From NCBI RefSeq assembly GCF_013283195.1, contig NZ_JABEKT010000002.1, forward strand, positions 992,001 through 1,056,000: a DNA stretch of 64,000 bases, read 5' to 3'. This DNA comes from Ensifer adhaerens. Its GTDB lineage: Bacteria; Pseudomonadota; Alphaproteobacteria; Rhizobiales; Rhizobiaceae. Position numbers and translations under genes: made by a program. How positions within the stretch are numbered: the stretch's first letter is position 1; each line of letters opens with the position of its first letter. Shown here piece by piece: positions 55,820 through 64,000 of this stretch. The notes beneath the pieces are model-generated. The model saw only the letters and a list, made by a program, of their open reading frames with translations, did no database searches and was not told the origin of the DNA.

Positions 55820-56278
55820 ATGACGGATGTATCGACGTCTGAGATTATGTTTCGGCGCTTTACGAATGAGAACCTTGGAGCCTATCGCGCCTGGTTCGCT
55901 GACGCCGAAATCGCCCGCTTCCTCTCGTATCCGACTGACGATTGGTTCGCGCATGTGTCAGGCAGCGTGAATGCGCGGTGCTGGGCTGCAATTGCCCCTG
56001 ATGGGGTGATGCTCGCGGAAATCCAGGTCGACCGGGACGAAGACGGTGTCGGCCATATCGAGTTGGCGGTGCGGCCGGATCTCCGGGGAAAGGGGTACGG
56101 AAAGCGGATCCTGCTGGCCTTCTTGAGCGGACCGGGCAGTGTCTTTGCCGAGCTCCATGCCCACGTCGAGATTGACAACGCGGCAAGCCTTTCCTGCTTC
56201 AAGAGGTGCAACTTCGTCGTGGCCGCCGAGCAGGACGACGACGAGTTTTGCCTGATGGCCTGGCGGCCCGGAAACTAA
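55820..56278 (+). CDS. GNAT-family acetyltransferase, 152 aa
   Basis: Single-domain GNAT protein. The acetyl-CoA motif is Val-Arg-Pro-Asp-Leu-Arg-Gly-Lys-Gly-Tyr-Gly-Lys-Arg (residues ~85-97), followed by Asp-Asn-Ala-Ala-Ser-Leu-Ser-Cys-Phe-Lys-Arg-Cys-Asn-Phe, a typical motif B. ATG 55820 (after GGCAGCAGG) is chosen over 55799. It follows the longer GNAT gene by 72 bases and may be cotranscribed. The target is unknown. Confidence 0.82.
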   Translation: MTDVSTSEIMFRRFTNENLGAYRAWFADAEIARFLSYPTDDWFAHVSGSVNARCWAAIAPDGVMLAEIQVDRDEDGVGHIELAVRPDLRGKGYGKRILLAFLSGPGSVFAELHAHVEIDNAASLSCFKRCNFVVAAEQDDDEFCLMAWRPGN

Positions 56279-56411
56279 AGCGGGCCGCGATCCTTCAAGC
56301 CTTTATGGTGCAGTCGTCGAGCACTCACGCTTTTGCACAGCAACCGCACGCCTGTTGAAGTGCCGAGGATAGTCGTTCATCGCTGGCCGCGAATTCGTCT
56401 CCAACGCAGTC

Positions 56412-57191
56412 CTAAAGTTTGCGGGCGAAGACTGCGATCTCCGCAGCGTTCTCCGGGAAGCGTTGGCCGAGCCGGACCAGTCCTTCAAGCGTCTCGTTGC
56501 CGACGATGTCGAGCACCTGGCCCATCTGGCCATTGGAGAACGGCTTGAACATGTAGCCCGAGAACGCGAGTTCGCCGAAGCCGGCTTCAACGACCATCTT
56601 CTCCAGCGTCTCCCGGTGGAAGACATTGGGCTGCCCGAGTTCGACGTTCCTCTCCGAGAGTTGCGTCGGCGATTGCATCAGGCCCATTTCGACGCCGAGC
56701 AGGCGATGAAACGACAAAGCGTTCGGCACGCTGACCAGCAGCGATCCGCCGCGCTTCAGAAGTGCGTTGGCGGCCGACAACATGGTCTGCGGGTTGGTTG
56801 TTTCGTGCAGCAGGCCCGATAGCAGAACGGCGTCAAATCCCTCCGGCATTCTCGCCTTTGCCGCGTCGACCCGCTCTTCGAGATAGCCGCGCTCAAGATG
56901 GAGCTTGTCGATGGACGCGCGCTTTCGCTCGATCAGGTCGGCATAGAACGAAGGCTCTATCACGAGCCAGCTTTCGATGGACGAGCCGGCGAAATCGAAG
57001 CGATCTATCAGCAGATCCGGGCCGCAACCGACCTCGACGACGGACTCCGGCGAAAACGTGTCGAGGAACTCCAGGCAGTTGTCCTGGCGGGCAGTGATGA
57101 GATGCCGCTCGAACGCCATGTCGACGAGATACTTCTGGGCATATTCCTCGGCGCCAATCAATTTGGACGCAGTGGCAATGGCGTCAGGCAT
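56412..57191 (-). CDS. SAM-dependent methyltransferase
   Basis: A 259-aa class I methyltransferase. The SAM-binding motif is Val-Val-Glu-Val-Gly-Cys-Gly-Pro-Asp (residues ~50-58), followed by an acidic beta2 end (Ile-Glu-Pro-Ser), and motif II/III Gly-Phe-Asp-Ala-Val-Leu-Leu-Ser-Gly-Leu-Leu-His-Glu. Its start overlaps the 3' end of the FAD oxidoreductase gene by 8 bases. ATG 57191 (MPDAIATASK) is used; the longer frame is antisense-like. Probably methylates a sugar or lipid product of this locus. Confidence 0.85.
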   Translation of the reverse strand: MPDAIATASKLIGAEEYAQKYLVDMAFERHLITARQDNCLEFLDTFSPESVVEVGCGPDLLIDRFDFAGSSIESWLVIEPSFYADLIERKRASIDKLHLERGYLEERVDAAKARMPEGFDAVLLSGLLHETTNPQTMLSAANALLKRGGSLLVSVPNALSFHRLLGVEMGLMQSPTQLSERNVELGQPNVFHRETLEKMVVEAGFGELAFSGYMFKPFSNGQMGQVLDIVGNETLEGLVRLGQRFPENAAEIAVFARKL

Positions 57192-58545
57192 AGGTCTCGG
57201 CTCCAATTGTAGTTTTGATTGCCAATGCGGCTTCCTGGATAATTCCGTCAAGGAAAGGCGTGCCCGCCGAACGGCCGACAAAGCGCAAATTGGGGATGTG
57301 TTCGAGGGTATCGCGCTTCAGTTGTGCTGTTGCCTTGCCGTAGTCGACGGTCGGCACAGGAATGATATTGCGATAGAGATCGCTGTGGCTGCCGAGAACG
57401 GTGGCCCCGGCATCGATGATGCCGCATCGTCTGCATTCATCCAGCGCGGCACCTGCAAGGTCGGCCGGCAAGAATTCGTCAACGAGGTGTTCGAAGGTTA
57501 TGATGTGGCTGTCGACTGCGATATCACCGATGTTGTCGTGGAAGATGGCGCGGAAGAAGGCCGGGTGACGGTTGAAGTTCAGCGCATATTCGGCCTGATG
57601 GCTGACGGGCCGGTCCACGAGCGCGTGGGAGATCTGCAAATGTCGGAACCGGGGAAGGGCGCCGGGAGAGACACCCATGGCGCGGGCGACGAGTGCAGGC
57701 GCGATGGTGCTGATCACGCCTGCCGGGCGGATGACCTCGCCGGAGCGCAGCACGATGCGCTCCACGCGCTGCGTGACAGGTGCGCGGTGAATGTCCTGCA
57801 CCGCGTCGTTGAACAGGAATGTCACGCCGTCTGCGGCGAGGCTCTGCTGCAGGGCATTGATCCAGGTCGAGATACCGCCGCTCTGCGGACGCAGGAACTG
57901 CCGCGCGGCGTTCTTGGGCAGGTCGCTGTAACGTGCGTGGGCGATACGCCCGGCGAGAGCCTCGTCCTCCAGCAGTCTCGACGTTGCCTGATGGTCCCCT
58001 GCGATCAGGCGGCGCGGTAGGAACCACTTGACGGCATTCGGTGCCAACTCAGACAAATCCGTTCCAAAGAGCCCGAGCACGGCGTCGCGAACGAGGCCGT
58101 TTGTCAACGTCGGCCCGAACCAGTTCAGGCTGTAGTCTTCGGCATTGCCGGCATTTTCGACCGGTTTCGTCGCACGCATCTCGTCGAGCGCAACGCTCAA
58201 CTGCGCCCCCAGCACGGTCGTATCGAGGCAGGAGCTTTCGAAATTGAAGCTGTCTGCGGTTATGGCGCTCTCGCGCGGCCAACCGTCGTAGTAGACCCAG
58301 GAAAACTGGAAGTCGGGGCGGTGGAAGACCGCATCGTCGATCGACTTCGTTCCCGAAAGAACCGGGAGCCGCAGACCGGCATCCAGCCTGTGCGACCGCC
58401 CGCCGAGTTCGACGGCGGTCGACTTCCAAAGCCCGCCTGCCGAAGTGCCGGCCTCAATCACTGTTACCGAAGCGCCTTGCGCCCTTGCAAGCGCCGCGCA
58501 CACGAGCCCTGCGACGCCGGCTCCGATGACAACGAGTTCGGTCAT
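57184..58545 (-). CDS. FAD-dependent amine-oxidase-like / NAD(P)-binding oxidoreductase
   Basis: A 453-aa flavoprotein with an N-terminal dinucleotide motif Val-Ile-Gly-Ala-Gly-Val-Ala-Gly-Leu-Val-Cys (residues ~5-15), Glu at the end of beta2, and Gly-Gly-Leu-Trp-Lys-Ser. The C-terminal FAD contact is Phe-Leu-Asp-Gly-Ile-Ile-Gln-Glu-Ala-Ala. The overall plan resembles protoporphyrinogen/phytoene oxidoreductases and, at lower similarity, UDP-galactopyranose mutase. Second of three genes (FemAB-like, FAD enzyme, methyltransferase). Substrate unknown, likely a glycan or lipid intermediate. Confidence 0.85.
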   Translation of the reverse strand: MTELVVIGAGVAGLVCAALARAQGASVTVIEAGTSAGGLWKSTAVELGGRSHRLDAGLRLPVLSGTKSIDDAVFHRPDFQFSWVYYDGWPRESAITADSFNFESSCLDTTVLGAQLSVALDEMRATKPVENAGNAEDYSLNWFGPTLTNGLVRDAVLGLFGTDLSELAPNAVKWFLPRRLIAGDHQATSRLLEDEALAGRIAHARYSDLPKNAARQFLRPQSGGISTWINALQQSLAADGVTFLFNDAVQDIHRAPVTQRVERIVLRSGEVIRPAGVISTIAPALVARAMGVSPGALPRFRHLQISHALVDRPVSHQAEYALNFNRHPAFFRAIFHDNIGDIAVDSHIITFEHLVDEFLPADLAGAALDECRRCGIIDAGATVLGSHSDLYRNIIPVPTVDYGKATAQLKRDTLEHIPNLRFVGRSAGTPFLDGIIQEAALAIKTTIGAETYA

Positions 58546-58575
58546 GTCAAACCTTCCAGATCCTGAGCCACATTG

Positions 58576-59577
58576 TCATGATGCAAAACCCGCTTCCACA
58601 TTCGCCAACTGCTCCAGATCGACGTCGAAGTGCCAGTGCACTGCGACGCCGGAGCCGAAACGCAGCTTCTGCTTCAGCAGGTTGGTGTTGATCGCGTATC
58701 CATCCGACAGGGTGTTGATGCCGAACGACATCACCTTGAAGCTGCTGGCCGCTGTCGCGTCGATCACGCCCGCCAACAGGTAGTCCACGGCGCCGAGTTC
58801 TCGTCCGCGCGGATTGGAGGCGATGTATTGGGTGTGGAGCGTTTCGGCGTTGTAGGCAAAACACCATGTTCCGGCGAGAATTTCGCCGTCCGGCCCGTAA
58901 GCAAGCCACAGCTGGTTTTCGCCCTCGAGGCGCCGGCGCAGATCGAGCATTTCGGCGAGGCTGTGCACCGGCACGGTCGAATGTCGCTCCTGCAGGTTGC
59001 TGGACAGCAGCGTGTGGAAAGCAACCCAATCCGCTTCCTGTTGGGCTTGCCGTAGCTCTACGCCTTTGCGTTCGGCGGCTTTGATCGAGGCGCGCCGTTT
59101 GGCGGAAAAGGCGTAGGCTCGGTCGATCCGAATGAAACTCCAGAGATCGGCCCGGCGCACGGTTCCTGTTCTCAAAAGCAACCTCAGATCGCTTTCATCG
59201 AATTGTTGTCCGAAGATCGCCGGCACGGTCTTGTAGACGAGCTTGCGATAGCCTCGCTCAAGCAGTGTCCCGGCAACGGCTGAAAGGATGCTGGCCCGCT
59301 CCGAAGGGTCGATCACGCTGGCGATCAAGCCGCCGAATGTGCTTCCCGGATGCGAGGCAACGACATCCGTGGCATTCGGTGCGCGCGCCAACGGAATGGC
59401 CGCCTTCAGCCGAACGCCGGGATCGCTCCAGACGCACAGGCTTTCGTCCTTGAAGCGCTCGCCATGATATTCGAGAAACCGACGGCTGTGCATGATCGTG
59501 CCGACTTGCGTCGTCGGCACGAAGCCGTCCCAGGCCTGCTTGACGCTGTCGTCGTAGGACGTGATGTGATGAACCAT
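58576..59577 (-). CDS. FemAB/GNAT-like aminoacyl or acyl transferase
   Basis: A 333-aa protein of the FemAB-type double GNAT fold: an N-terminal GNAT-like half (residues ~15-150, Met-His-Ser-Arg-Arg-Phe-Leu-Glu-Tyr-His) and a C-terminal half (~160-320) with Lys-Arg-Arg-Ala-Ser-Ile-Lys-Ala-Ala-Glu-Arg-Lys-Gly-Val and Ile-Leu-Ala-Gly-Thr-Trp-Cys-Phe. Such proteins add amino acids or acyl groups to cell-wall or exopolysaccharide precursors. First gene of the leftward operon; no strong Shine-Dalgarno sequence is visible. Confidence 0.78.
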   Translation of the reverse strand: MVHHITSYDDSVKQAWDGFVPTTQVGTIMHSRRFLEYHGERFKDESLCVWSDPGVRLKAAIPLARAPNATDVVASHPGSTFGGLIASVIDPSERASILSAVAGTLLERGYRKLVYKTVPAIFGQQFDESDLRLLLRTGTVRRADLWSFIRIDRAYAFSAKRRASIKAAERKGVELRQAQQEADWVAFHTLLSSNLQERHSTVPVHSLAEMLDLRRRLEGENQLWLAYGPDGEILAGTWCFAYNAETLHTQYIASNPRGRELGAVDYLLAGVIDATAASSFKVMSFGINTLSDGYAINTNLLKQKLRFGSGVAVHWHFDVDLEQLANVEAGFAS

Positions 59578-59934
59578 GCGCAGTTTCGCCGCTATAGAGT
59601 TTCCGCTGACCTTAACGCTTGGCTCGCGGCATCGGTCGGTGATGACGTCCCAAGAGAAGCGAACGGCAAATCTCCGCCGGTCCGTCCATCTCGCAACGTT
59701 CTCCGAAATGTTTCCAATCCGGAATATTACTTATGAATTCATAGTCTTGGTGCGGCGACTACGATTGCGTTTCGAGGTCTGCCGCAATCGCGTTGTATTG
59801 GCGCAATCTTTTGCCAGGCTTTCCTTCGCTGAGTATTCGGCCCTCTATCATCAATAGGAAAATTAGCCGCGTTCAGGCCGGGACAAGCTTTGTGATCCAG
59901 TTTGGGGCGCATAGTTTTCTTGATGGATGAGAAT
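59578..59934. other. Divergent regulatory gap of the glycan locus
   Basis: About 355 bases between divergent operons. It contains the 12-base palindrome TATGAATTCATA (59732-59743) in an AT-rich patch, a plausible operator or core promoter. A small open frame (59576-59857) has no protein-like content. Confidence 0.45.
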
Positions 59935-60978
59935 ATGATCAAGGTCGCATTGTTTGGAATGGGATATTGGGGGCGAAACCTATTCCGGGTGATTTCCAGC
60001 AACCCTGGCCTCCAGTTGGCTGCTGTTGTTGATCCCGCGCCTGGTCTGCAGGAAAGGCTGGCGGCATCTCACCCGAACGTCAAAGTCTACCCCGACGCGG
60101 CGCCGGTGATGGCCGACGGCGATATTGATGCGGTTGTCATCGCAACGCCGGTTGCCTCGCACTATGATCTTGCGCGCGCAGCGCTCGACGCCGGCAAGCA
60201 TGTGATGGTCGAGAAGCCCATGTGCAGCTCGAGCGACGAGGCCGCCGATCTCGTTTTCCGGGCTGCCGCCCGTGGTCTGACCCTGATGGTGGATCACACC
60301 TTCCTCTTTCATCCGGCCGTCATGAAGCTCGCCGAACTCGTGCACTCCGAAGCGCTTGGCCGCATCTCCTATTTCGACTCGCAGCGCGTCAATCTCGGCC
60401 TGTTTCAGCCCGACGTGAACGTGCTCTGGGATCTGGCTCCGCACGATCTCTCGATCATCGACTATCTGTTCCAGCACGAGCCGGTCGAGATCGAGGCAAG
60501 CGGCTATTGCCACGTCAATCCGACCTCTCCTGATATCGCCTACCTGACGTTCCATTATCCCGGATCAATGGTTGCCCATCTCAACCTCAGCTGGATGTCT
60601 CCGGTCAAGGTTCGGCGCATCGCCGTCGGCGGCAGTGCCCAGATGGCGGTCTGGGACGATCTCAATCGCGAAGAGCCGCTCAAGGTCTACGATTCGGGCA
60701 TTACCTTCCAGTCGGAGCAGGAGCGTCACATGATCCTGCCAAGTTACCGTATCGGCTCGGTGCATTCGCCACGCCTTGCGGGATCCGAGCCGCTGGTGGA
60801 CGTGCTCGAGCATTTCCGCCGCGTCATGCTGGGGCAGGAGCGATGCAAGACGGACGGACGCCTGGGACTTCGGGTCGTGCGCACCCTTGAACAGGCACAG
60901 GCCAAGCTGGACTTCAGCCTGCGGCGCGTTCGCAACGGACTGGCGGCCCAGCAGGCAAGTGTCGTCGCGGCGGAATGA
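59935..60978 (+). CDS. Gfo/Idh/MocA-family NAD(P)-dependent sugar dehydrogenase
   Basis: A 347-aa oxidoreductase with the Rossmann motif Ala-Leu-Phe-Gly-Met-Gly-Tyr-Trp-Gly-Arg-Asn (residues ~4-14) and the family Glu-Lys-Pro-Met (residues ~92-95). The catalytic region Trp-Asp-Leu-Ala-Pro-His-Asp-Leu is near residue 172. It is similar to WlbA/WbpB, which oxidise a UDP-sugar at C3. Start: ATG 59935 (after GGATGAG); ATG 59923 is an alternative. Precedes a DegT-type aminotransferase, its usual partner in amino-sugar synthesis. Confidence 0.88.
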   Translation: MIKVALFGMGYWGRNLFRVISSNPGLQLAAVVDPAPGLQERLAASHPNVKVYPDAAPVMADGDIDAVVIATPVASHYDLARAALDAGKHVMVEKPMCSSSDEAADLVFRAAARGLTLMVDHTFLFHPAVMKLAELVHSEALGRISYFDSQRVNLGLFQPDVNVLWDLAPHDLSIIDYLFQHEPVEIEASGYCHVNPTSPDIAYLTFHYPGSMVAHLNLSWMSPVKVRRIAVGGSAQMAVWDDLNREEPLKVYDSGITFQSEQERHMILPSYRIGSVHSPRLAGSEPLVDVLEHFRRVMLGQERCKTDGRLGLRVVRTLEQAQAKLDFSLRRVRNGLAAQQASVVAAE

Positions 60979-61087
60979 GATCCGGCCGATCTGGCGCCTT
61001 TTGCAGAATCAACATTTATCAGCGTCGATTGCCTTCCCGACCGCGGCCGGTCGGGCAGGTGCTCGAGTGCAAGGGAAAGAGACATAG

Positions 61088-62218
61088 ATGAACGCGCATT
61101 CCACAGTGCCCTTCGTGGACCTGTCGATCCAGTGGAACCAGATTCGCAGCAGCGTCTTGCCTGATATGGAGCGCCTGTTCGAAGCAAGCGCCTTTTGCCT
61201 CGGCCCTTGGGCAAAGGACTTCGAGCAACGGATCGCCGAGTATCTTGGCGTACGGCATGCGGTGGCCGTCAGCAGCGGCAGCGCAGCCCTGCACGTGGCC
61301 GTGATCGCTGCCGGAATTGTCCCTGGCGACAAGGTCCTGGTTCCGACCCACACCTTCATCGGCACGGTCTGGGGTCTCATCTATGCCGGAGCGATCCCGG
61401 TGTTCTGCGACGTCGAGGCAGGCGCCGGCACAATTGACGTGCGCGATGCCGAAAGCAAGCTGGACGAAAAGGTGAAGGCGATCATACCGGTTCACCTCTA
61501 TGGGCAGCCGGCCGACATGGCGGCGGTTCTCGACTTCGCCCGACGTCACAAGCTTCTGGTGATCGAGGACGTGGCGCAGGCGATCGGCGCCCGCTACGAC
61601 GGGCAGTCGCTGGGCTCTCTCGGAGACTTTGGCTGCTTCAGCTTCTACCCTGGAAAAAACCTTGGCGCAGCCGGCGAGGGCGGCCTTGTCGTCACCAATG
61701 ACGATCGCAGCGCCGATGCGATGCGCGCCTTGCGCGACCACGGTCAGGCGCAGCGCTACGTTCACCAGATGATCGGCTACAACTACCGCATGGATGGTAT
61801 CCAGGCGCTGGTGCTCGGGCACAAGCTCGCACATCTCGACGATTGGACGAACCAACGGCGGCAGATAGCCCAGCGCTACGCCGAGGGTCTGGCCGGGCTT
61901 CCCTTGACGCTGCCGGAGACTATCCACGGCGACCACGTGTTCCACCTCTACGTCGTCCGCACACAGCAGCGCGATGCGCTCAAGGGGCATCTTGACGGAC
62001 ATGGCGTGCAGACGGGGCTTCATTACCCGATCCCGCTTCATAAACAGCCATGTTTCGCAGACATGGCATCGGCGCAGGGCAGTTTCCCGGTTGCCGAAGA
62101 CTATGCGGGCACGGCGCTGTCGCTGCCGATGTTCGCAGGCCTCACCCCGGACCAGCAGGATCGGGTCATCGATGCCGTGAGAAGCTTCTTCGAGCGAGGT
62201 GACGAAAATGGCCGCTAA
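61088..62218 (+). CDS. DegT/DnrJ/EryC1-type sugar aminotransferase
   Basis: A 376-aa PLP-dependent aminotransferase for keto-sugar nucleotides. The Schiff-base lysine is Lys190 in Phe-Tyr-Pro-Gly-Lys-Asn-Leu-Gly-Ala. The cofactor loop Ser-Gly-Ser-Ala-Ala-Leu-His is near residues 63-69, and the Asp of Val-Ile-Glu-Asp-Val-Ala-Gln-Ala contacts the pyridine N. GGGAAAGAG precedes ATG 61088. With the preceding dehydrogenase it would yield a 3-amino (or 4-amino) sugar nucleotide. Confidence 0.93.
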   Translation: MNAHSTVPFVDLSIQWNQIRSSVLPDMERLFEASAFCLGPWAKDFEQRIAEYLGVRHAVAVSSGSAALHVAVIAAGIVPGDKVLVPTHTFIGTVWGLIYAGAIPVFCDVEAGAGTIDVRDAESKLDEKVKAIIPVHLYGQPADMAAVLDFARRHKLLVIEDVAQAIGARYDGQSLGSLGDFGCFSFYPGKNLGAAGEGGLVVTNDDRSADAMRALRDHGQAQRYVHQMIGYNYRMDGIQALVLGHKLAHLDDWTNQRRQIAQRYAEGLAGLPLTLPETIHGDHVFHLYVVRTQQRDALKGHLDGHGVQTGLHYPIPLHKQPCFADMASAQGSFPVAEDYAGTALSLPMFAGLTPDQQDRVIDAVRSFFERGDENGR

Positions 62219-63848
62219 ATCGCCCCGCAGGCGGGTCCTGTGTGTCAGGCCGACGCCGAATCCGAACGCCGCACCTCTTCTGCGGAAGATTTCGGATGAG
62301 TGGGTGCATGCACTCGCTCTGCATTGCGACGTCGAAACGATCGAGCACGACTTCGATTTCAAAGAGGTCTGCGGCAGATTGAAGCCCGATTTCGTCGTTT
62401 TTGACGCCGTCCATTGGGTCCGCCCTCAACGTCTCAACATCACGAACATCGATGCATATGCGGAAATTCCGCGCGTCCTGTACCTCAATTGCGATCCCCA
62501 TGATCCCATGAGGCCACTGCTTTTCGGCATGTTGGATGCCTACCGCATCGAAGCGATCTTTTGCGGCATCGAGCATTTGCAACACACACCGGAGCTGGAG
62601 CGCTTTCCCTGCTATCTCCTGCCTCTGTTCGTCGATAGCAAGATATTCAAGGATCACGCCGTCGAGAAAACGATCCCGATCGCCATCTTCAGCGGTCACC
62701 TGTTCCCGGCCTTTTACCCTTGGCGCGCGAAGATCACGCAGGAAATACAACATTTCCTGCCAACGCTGATCTACACGCATCCCGGCTATCAATCCGGCAC
62801 GCCGGTCCCATTCGAGGTTCGTGATGAAAAATACGCTCGTCTGATATCGCAGAGCTACTTCTCCATCGCCGATACGACCCGGCTGGATTACGTGGTGCGA
62901 AAGCACCTGGAGATACCGGCAGCAGGTGCGATCCTGGTCGCGCCGGATTCTGAAGTCGTGAAGCGATATGGGTTCGTCGACCTTCAGAACTGCATTCTGG
63001 GTACGGGTGACGAACTCTACACGAAGATCGTCGCGGTATCCTCGAAGCCTGATGTTTACAACCGCATCAAGAACAACGGCTATCGACTGATACAGGACAA
63101 TTTCACGCGCGAGAAATGGACTTATCTGCTCGATTGGTACGAATGCCAACTAGTGCGCAAGGCTGGCGAAGTCACGCAGCAGACAAGGCAGTTTGGAAAG
63201 TTCAGGAATGTGCCGGCGAAGTCAGGCACGCCCGCGATCGAGAATTTCTCGCTTCACGACAATCCGATGTCGGCCATCCTGCGCGACGCCCGTGATGCGA
63301 TTCTGATCGGCGACGATCTTGTCGAAACCCAGGCGGCCCTCAACGACGCAAGCCAATGGATCGGCCATATCGCCGAGCCGCCGTTCATGCTTGGCATTCT
63401 GGCCATGCTTCAGGGGCAGCTCGAGGATGCGATCGTGCTCTTCACCCGCAGAGGCAATGCGCAGGGCCGACTCGATCCGAACATGGGTCGTTTGGACCCG
63501 TGTGAAATCGCCTGGCTTCTGCTGCTGTCTGCGCTGTTGAACGACGCAGATCTGCGCGAAATGATGATGCGGCAGGCAGAAACCGTGCCTCATGTCAGCA
63601 TTCGTCGCGTCATGTGGCTGATATCGGGACCGGTGCAGTGCATCGATTTCGAGAAGGCCGGCCTGGAAGGGCCGATGCCTGGGGATTGCCTCTCCATTCA
63701 TTGGTTTGGACAGGAAGATTTTCCGCAGTGGCTCGCACTCATGGAGCGAGTCCTGGAAGGCTGCGGTCTCACCGACCAGGCTGCGATGATCCGCGTTTTG
63801 GCCGATGGCCTTTCCGGTATCGCCTCAGCGAAAGCGATAGCGGTGTAA
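62208..63848 (+). CDS. CgeB-like glycosyltransferase with C-terminal extension
   Basis: A 546-aa protein. Residues ~10-330 resemble the CgeB/YkvP-type glycosyltransferase fold (Val-Leu-Cys-Val-Arg-Pro-Thr-Pro-Asn, Val-Leu-Tyr-Leu-Asn-Cys-Asp-Pro-His, then the Arg-Lys-His-Leu-Glu-Ile-Pro-Ala-Ala-Gly-Ala GPGTGT-like end loop of the GT-B fold). The last ~210 residues are not recognised and contain a helical Met-Met-Met-Arg segment. ATG 62208 (after GAGGTG) overlaps the aminotransferase stop by 11 bases, so it is the third gene of the rightward operon. Acceptor unknown. Confidence 0.7.
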   Translation: MAAKSPRRRVLCVRPTPNPNAAPLLRKISDEWVHALALHCDVETIEHDFDFKEVCGRLKPDFVVFDAVHWVRPQRLNITNIDAYAEIPRVLYLNCDPHDPMRPLLFGMLDAYRIEAIFCGIEHLQHTPELERFPCYLLPLFVDSKIFKDHAVEKTIPIAIFSGHLFPAFYPWRAKITQEIQHFLPTLIYTHPGYQSGTPVPFEVRDEKYARLISQSYFSIADTTRLDYVVRKHLEIPAAGAILVAPDSEVVKRYGFVDLQNCILGTGDELYTKIVAVSSKPDVYNRIKNNGYRLIQDNFTREKWTYLLDWYECQLVRKAGEVTQQTRQFGKFRNVPAKSGTPAIENFSLHDNPMSAILRDARDAILIGDDLVETQAALNDASQWIGHIAEPPFMLGILAMLQGQLEDAIVLFTRRGNAQGRLDPNMGRLDPCEIAWLLLLSALLNDADLREMMMRQAETVPHVSIRRVMWLISGPVQCIDFEKAGLEGPMPGDCLSIHWFGQEDFPQWLALMERVLEGCGLTDQAAMIRVLADGLSGIASAKAIAV

Positions 63849-63855
63849 CCGGCTC

Positions 63856-63880
63856 GCCGGCCGCCGTGACGGCGGCCGGC
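63856..63880. terminator. Hairpin between convergent genes
   Basis: GCCGGCCGCCG (63856-63866) and CGGCGGCCGGC (63870-63880) form a perfect 11-bp stem with a 3-base loop, 7 bases after the glycosyltransferase stop and 15 before the next convergent stop. No T-tract, but the position suggests bidirectional termination. Confidence 0.6.
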
Positions 63881-63895
63881 CGCAGCGGGTCTGTC

Positions 63896-64000
63896 TTACT
63901 GCATCGTGTAGACGTCGACAGTGAAGTACTTGTCGTTGATCTTCTTGTATGTGCCGTCGGCGCGGATTTCGTCGAGGGCCTTGTTGAGCTTTTCGCGCAG
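63896..64000 (-). CDS. Solute-binding protein family 3, C-terminal end (cut by window edge)
   Basis: The last 34 codons of a leftward gene, ending at TAA 63896-63898. The translation is LREKLNKALDEIRADGTYKK followed by Ile-Asn-Asp-Lys-Tyr-Phe-Thr-Val-Asp-Val-Tyr. The Leu-Asn-Lys-Ala-Leu-Asp-Glu-Ile-Arg-Ala-Asp-Gly-Thr-Tyr signature is the C-terminal helix of family 3 periplasmic binding proteins for polar amino-acid ABC importers. Ligand and the rest of the operon lie beyond the edge. Confidence 0.8.
   Translation of the reverse strand: MREKLNKALDEIRADGTYKKINDKYFTVDVYTMQ

Overview
The window looks like a gene-dense accessory replicon or chromosomal segment from an alphaproteobacterium of the Rhizobiaceae, most likely an Ensifer/Sinorhizobium relative. 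The reasons are the high-GC codon use, the pcaQ-pcaDCHGB order with a PcaQ-type box, the single-subunit methylmalonyl-CoA mutase (bhbA type) next to pccA/pccB and a ScfR-type regulator, and the tightly packed phnGHIJKL operon with a Pho box. From memory, a similar bhbA-pccA-pccB/phn neighbourhood lies on S. meliloti pSymB; I could not check this. I saw no insertion sequence, prophage, CRISPR array, tRNA or rRNA.

Layout. 1-1.3 kb: end of a GNAT gene and an orphan hypothetical gene. 1.6-6.4 kb: protocatechuate branch of the beta-ketoadipate pathway (pcaQ divergent from pcaDCHGB). 6.4-8.8 kb: TPR protein, flavin reductase and Fe-type superoxide dismutase, divergent from a SufR-like Fe-S regulator. 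9-11.8 kb: an SDR enzyme, then queCDE for queuosine/preQ0 synthesis, headed by what reads as a preQ1-I riboswitch that sequesters the Shine-Dalgarno sequence. 12-14.5 kb: a membrane-bound class III nucleotide cyclase. 14.6-17.8 kb: oxyR divergent from katG. 18-23.9 kb: a small hypothetical gene and a complete branched-chain-type ABC importer. 24-32 kb: a GntR regulator divergent from a pdxA2-tctCBA-TIM barrel-DhaK/DhaL operon, the best candidate here for an uncharacterised sugar-acid catabolic pathway. 32-38 kb: phosphonate C-P lyase operon phnGHIJKL plus a hexapeptide acyltransferase, with divergent phnF. 38-41 kb: secreted hypothetical, SBP56/methanethiol-oxidase-type protein and a membrane partner. 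41-52 kb: valine/propionate module (bhbA, pccA, small membrane protein, pccB, scfR, acyl-CoA dehydrogenase, 3-hydroxyisobutyryl-CoA hydrolase, mmsB). 52-56.3 kb: LysR-tautomerase pair, SDR and two GNAT proteins. 56.4-63.9 kb: two divergent operons (methyltransferase, FAD oxidoreductase, FemAB-like / Gfo-Idh dehydrogenase, DegT aminotransferase, CgeB-like glycosyltransferase) that look like an amino-sugar or surface-glycan locus. The right edge cuts a family 3 solute-binding protein gene.

How they work together. Most of the window is catabolism feeding the TCA cycle (aromatics, branched-chain amino acids, a sugar acid, phosphonates), each block with its own local repressor or activator, interleaved with oxidative-stress defence (sodB, katG/oxyR). 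Regulatory sites are often visible in the divergent intergenic regions: PcaQ box, Pho box plus PhnF operator, ScfR-type TTGCAA repeats, a GntR inverted repeat, a LysR inverted repeat and the preQ1 aptamer. Large hairpins follow the solute-binding-protein genes of both importers. The start codons given here are often internal to the longest open frame and were chosen from ribosome-binding sites and family starts.
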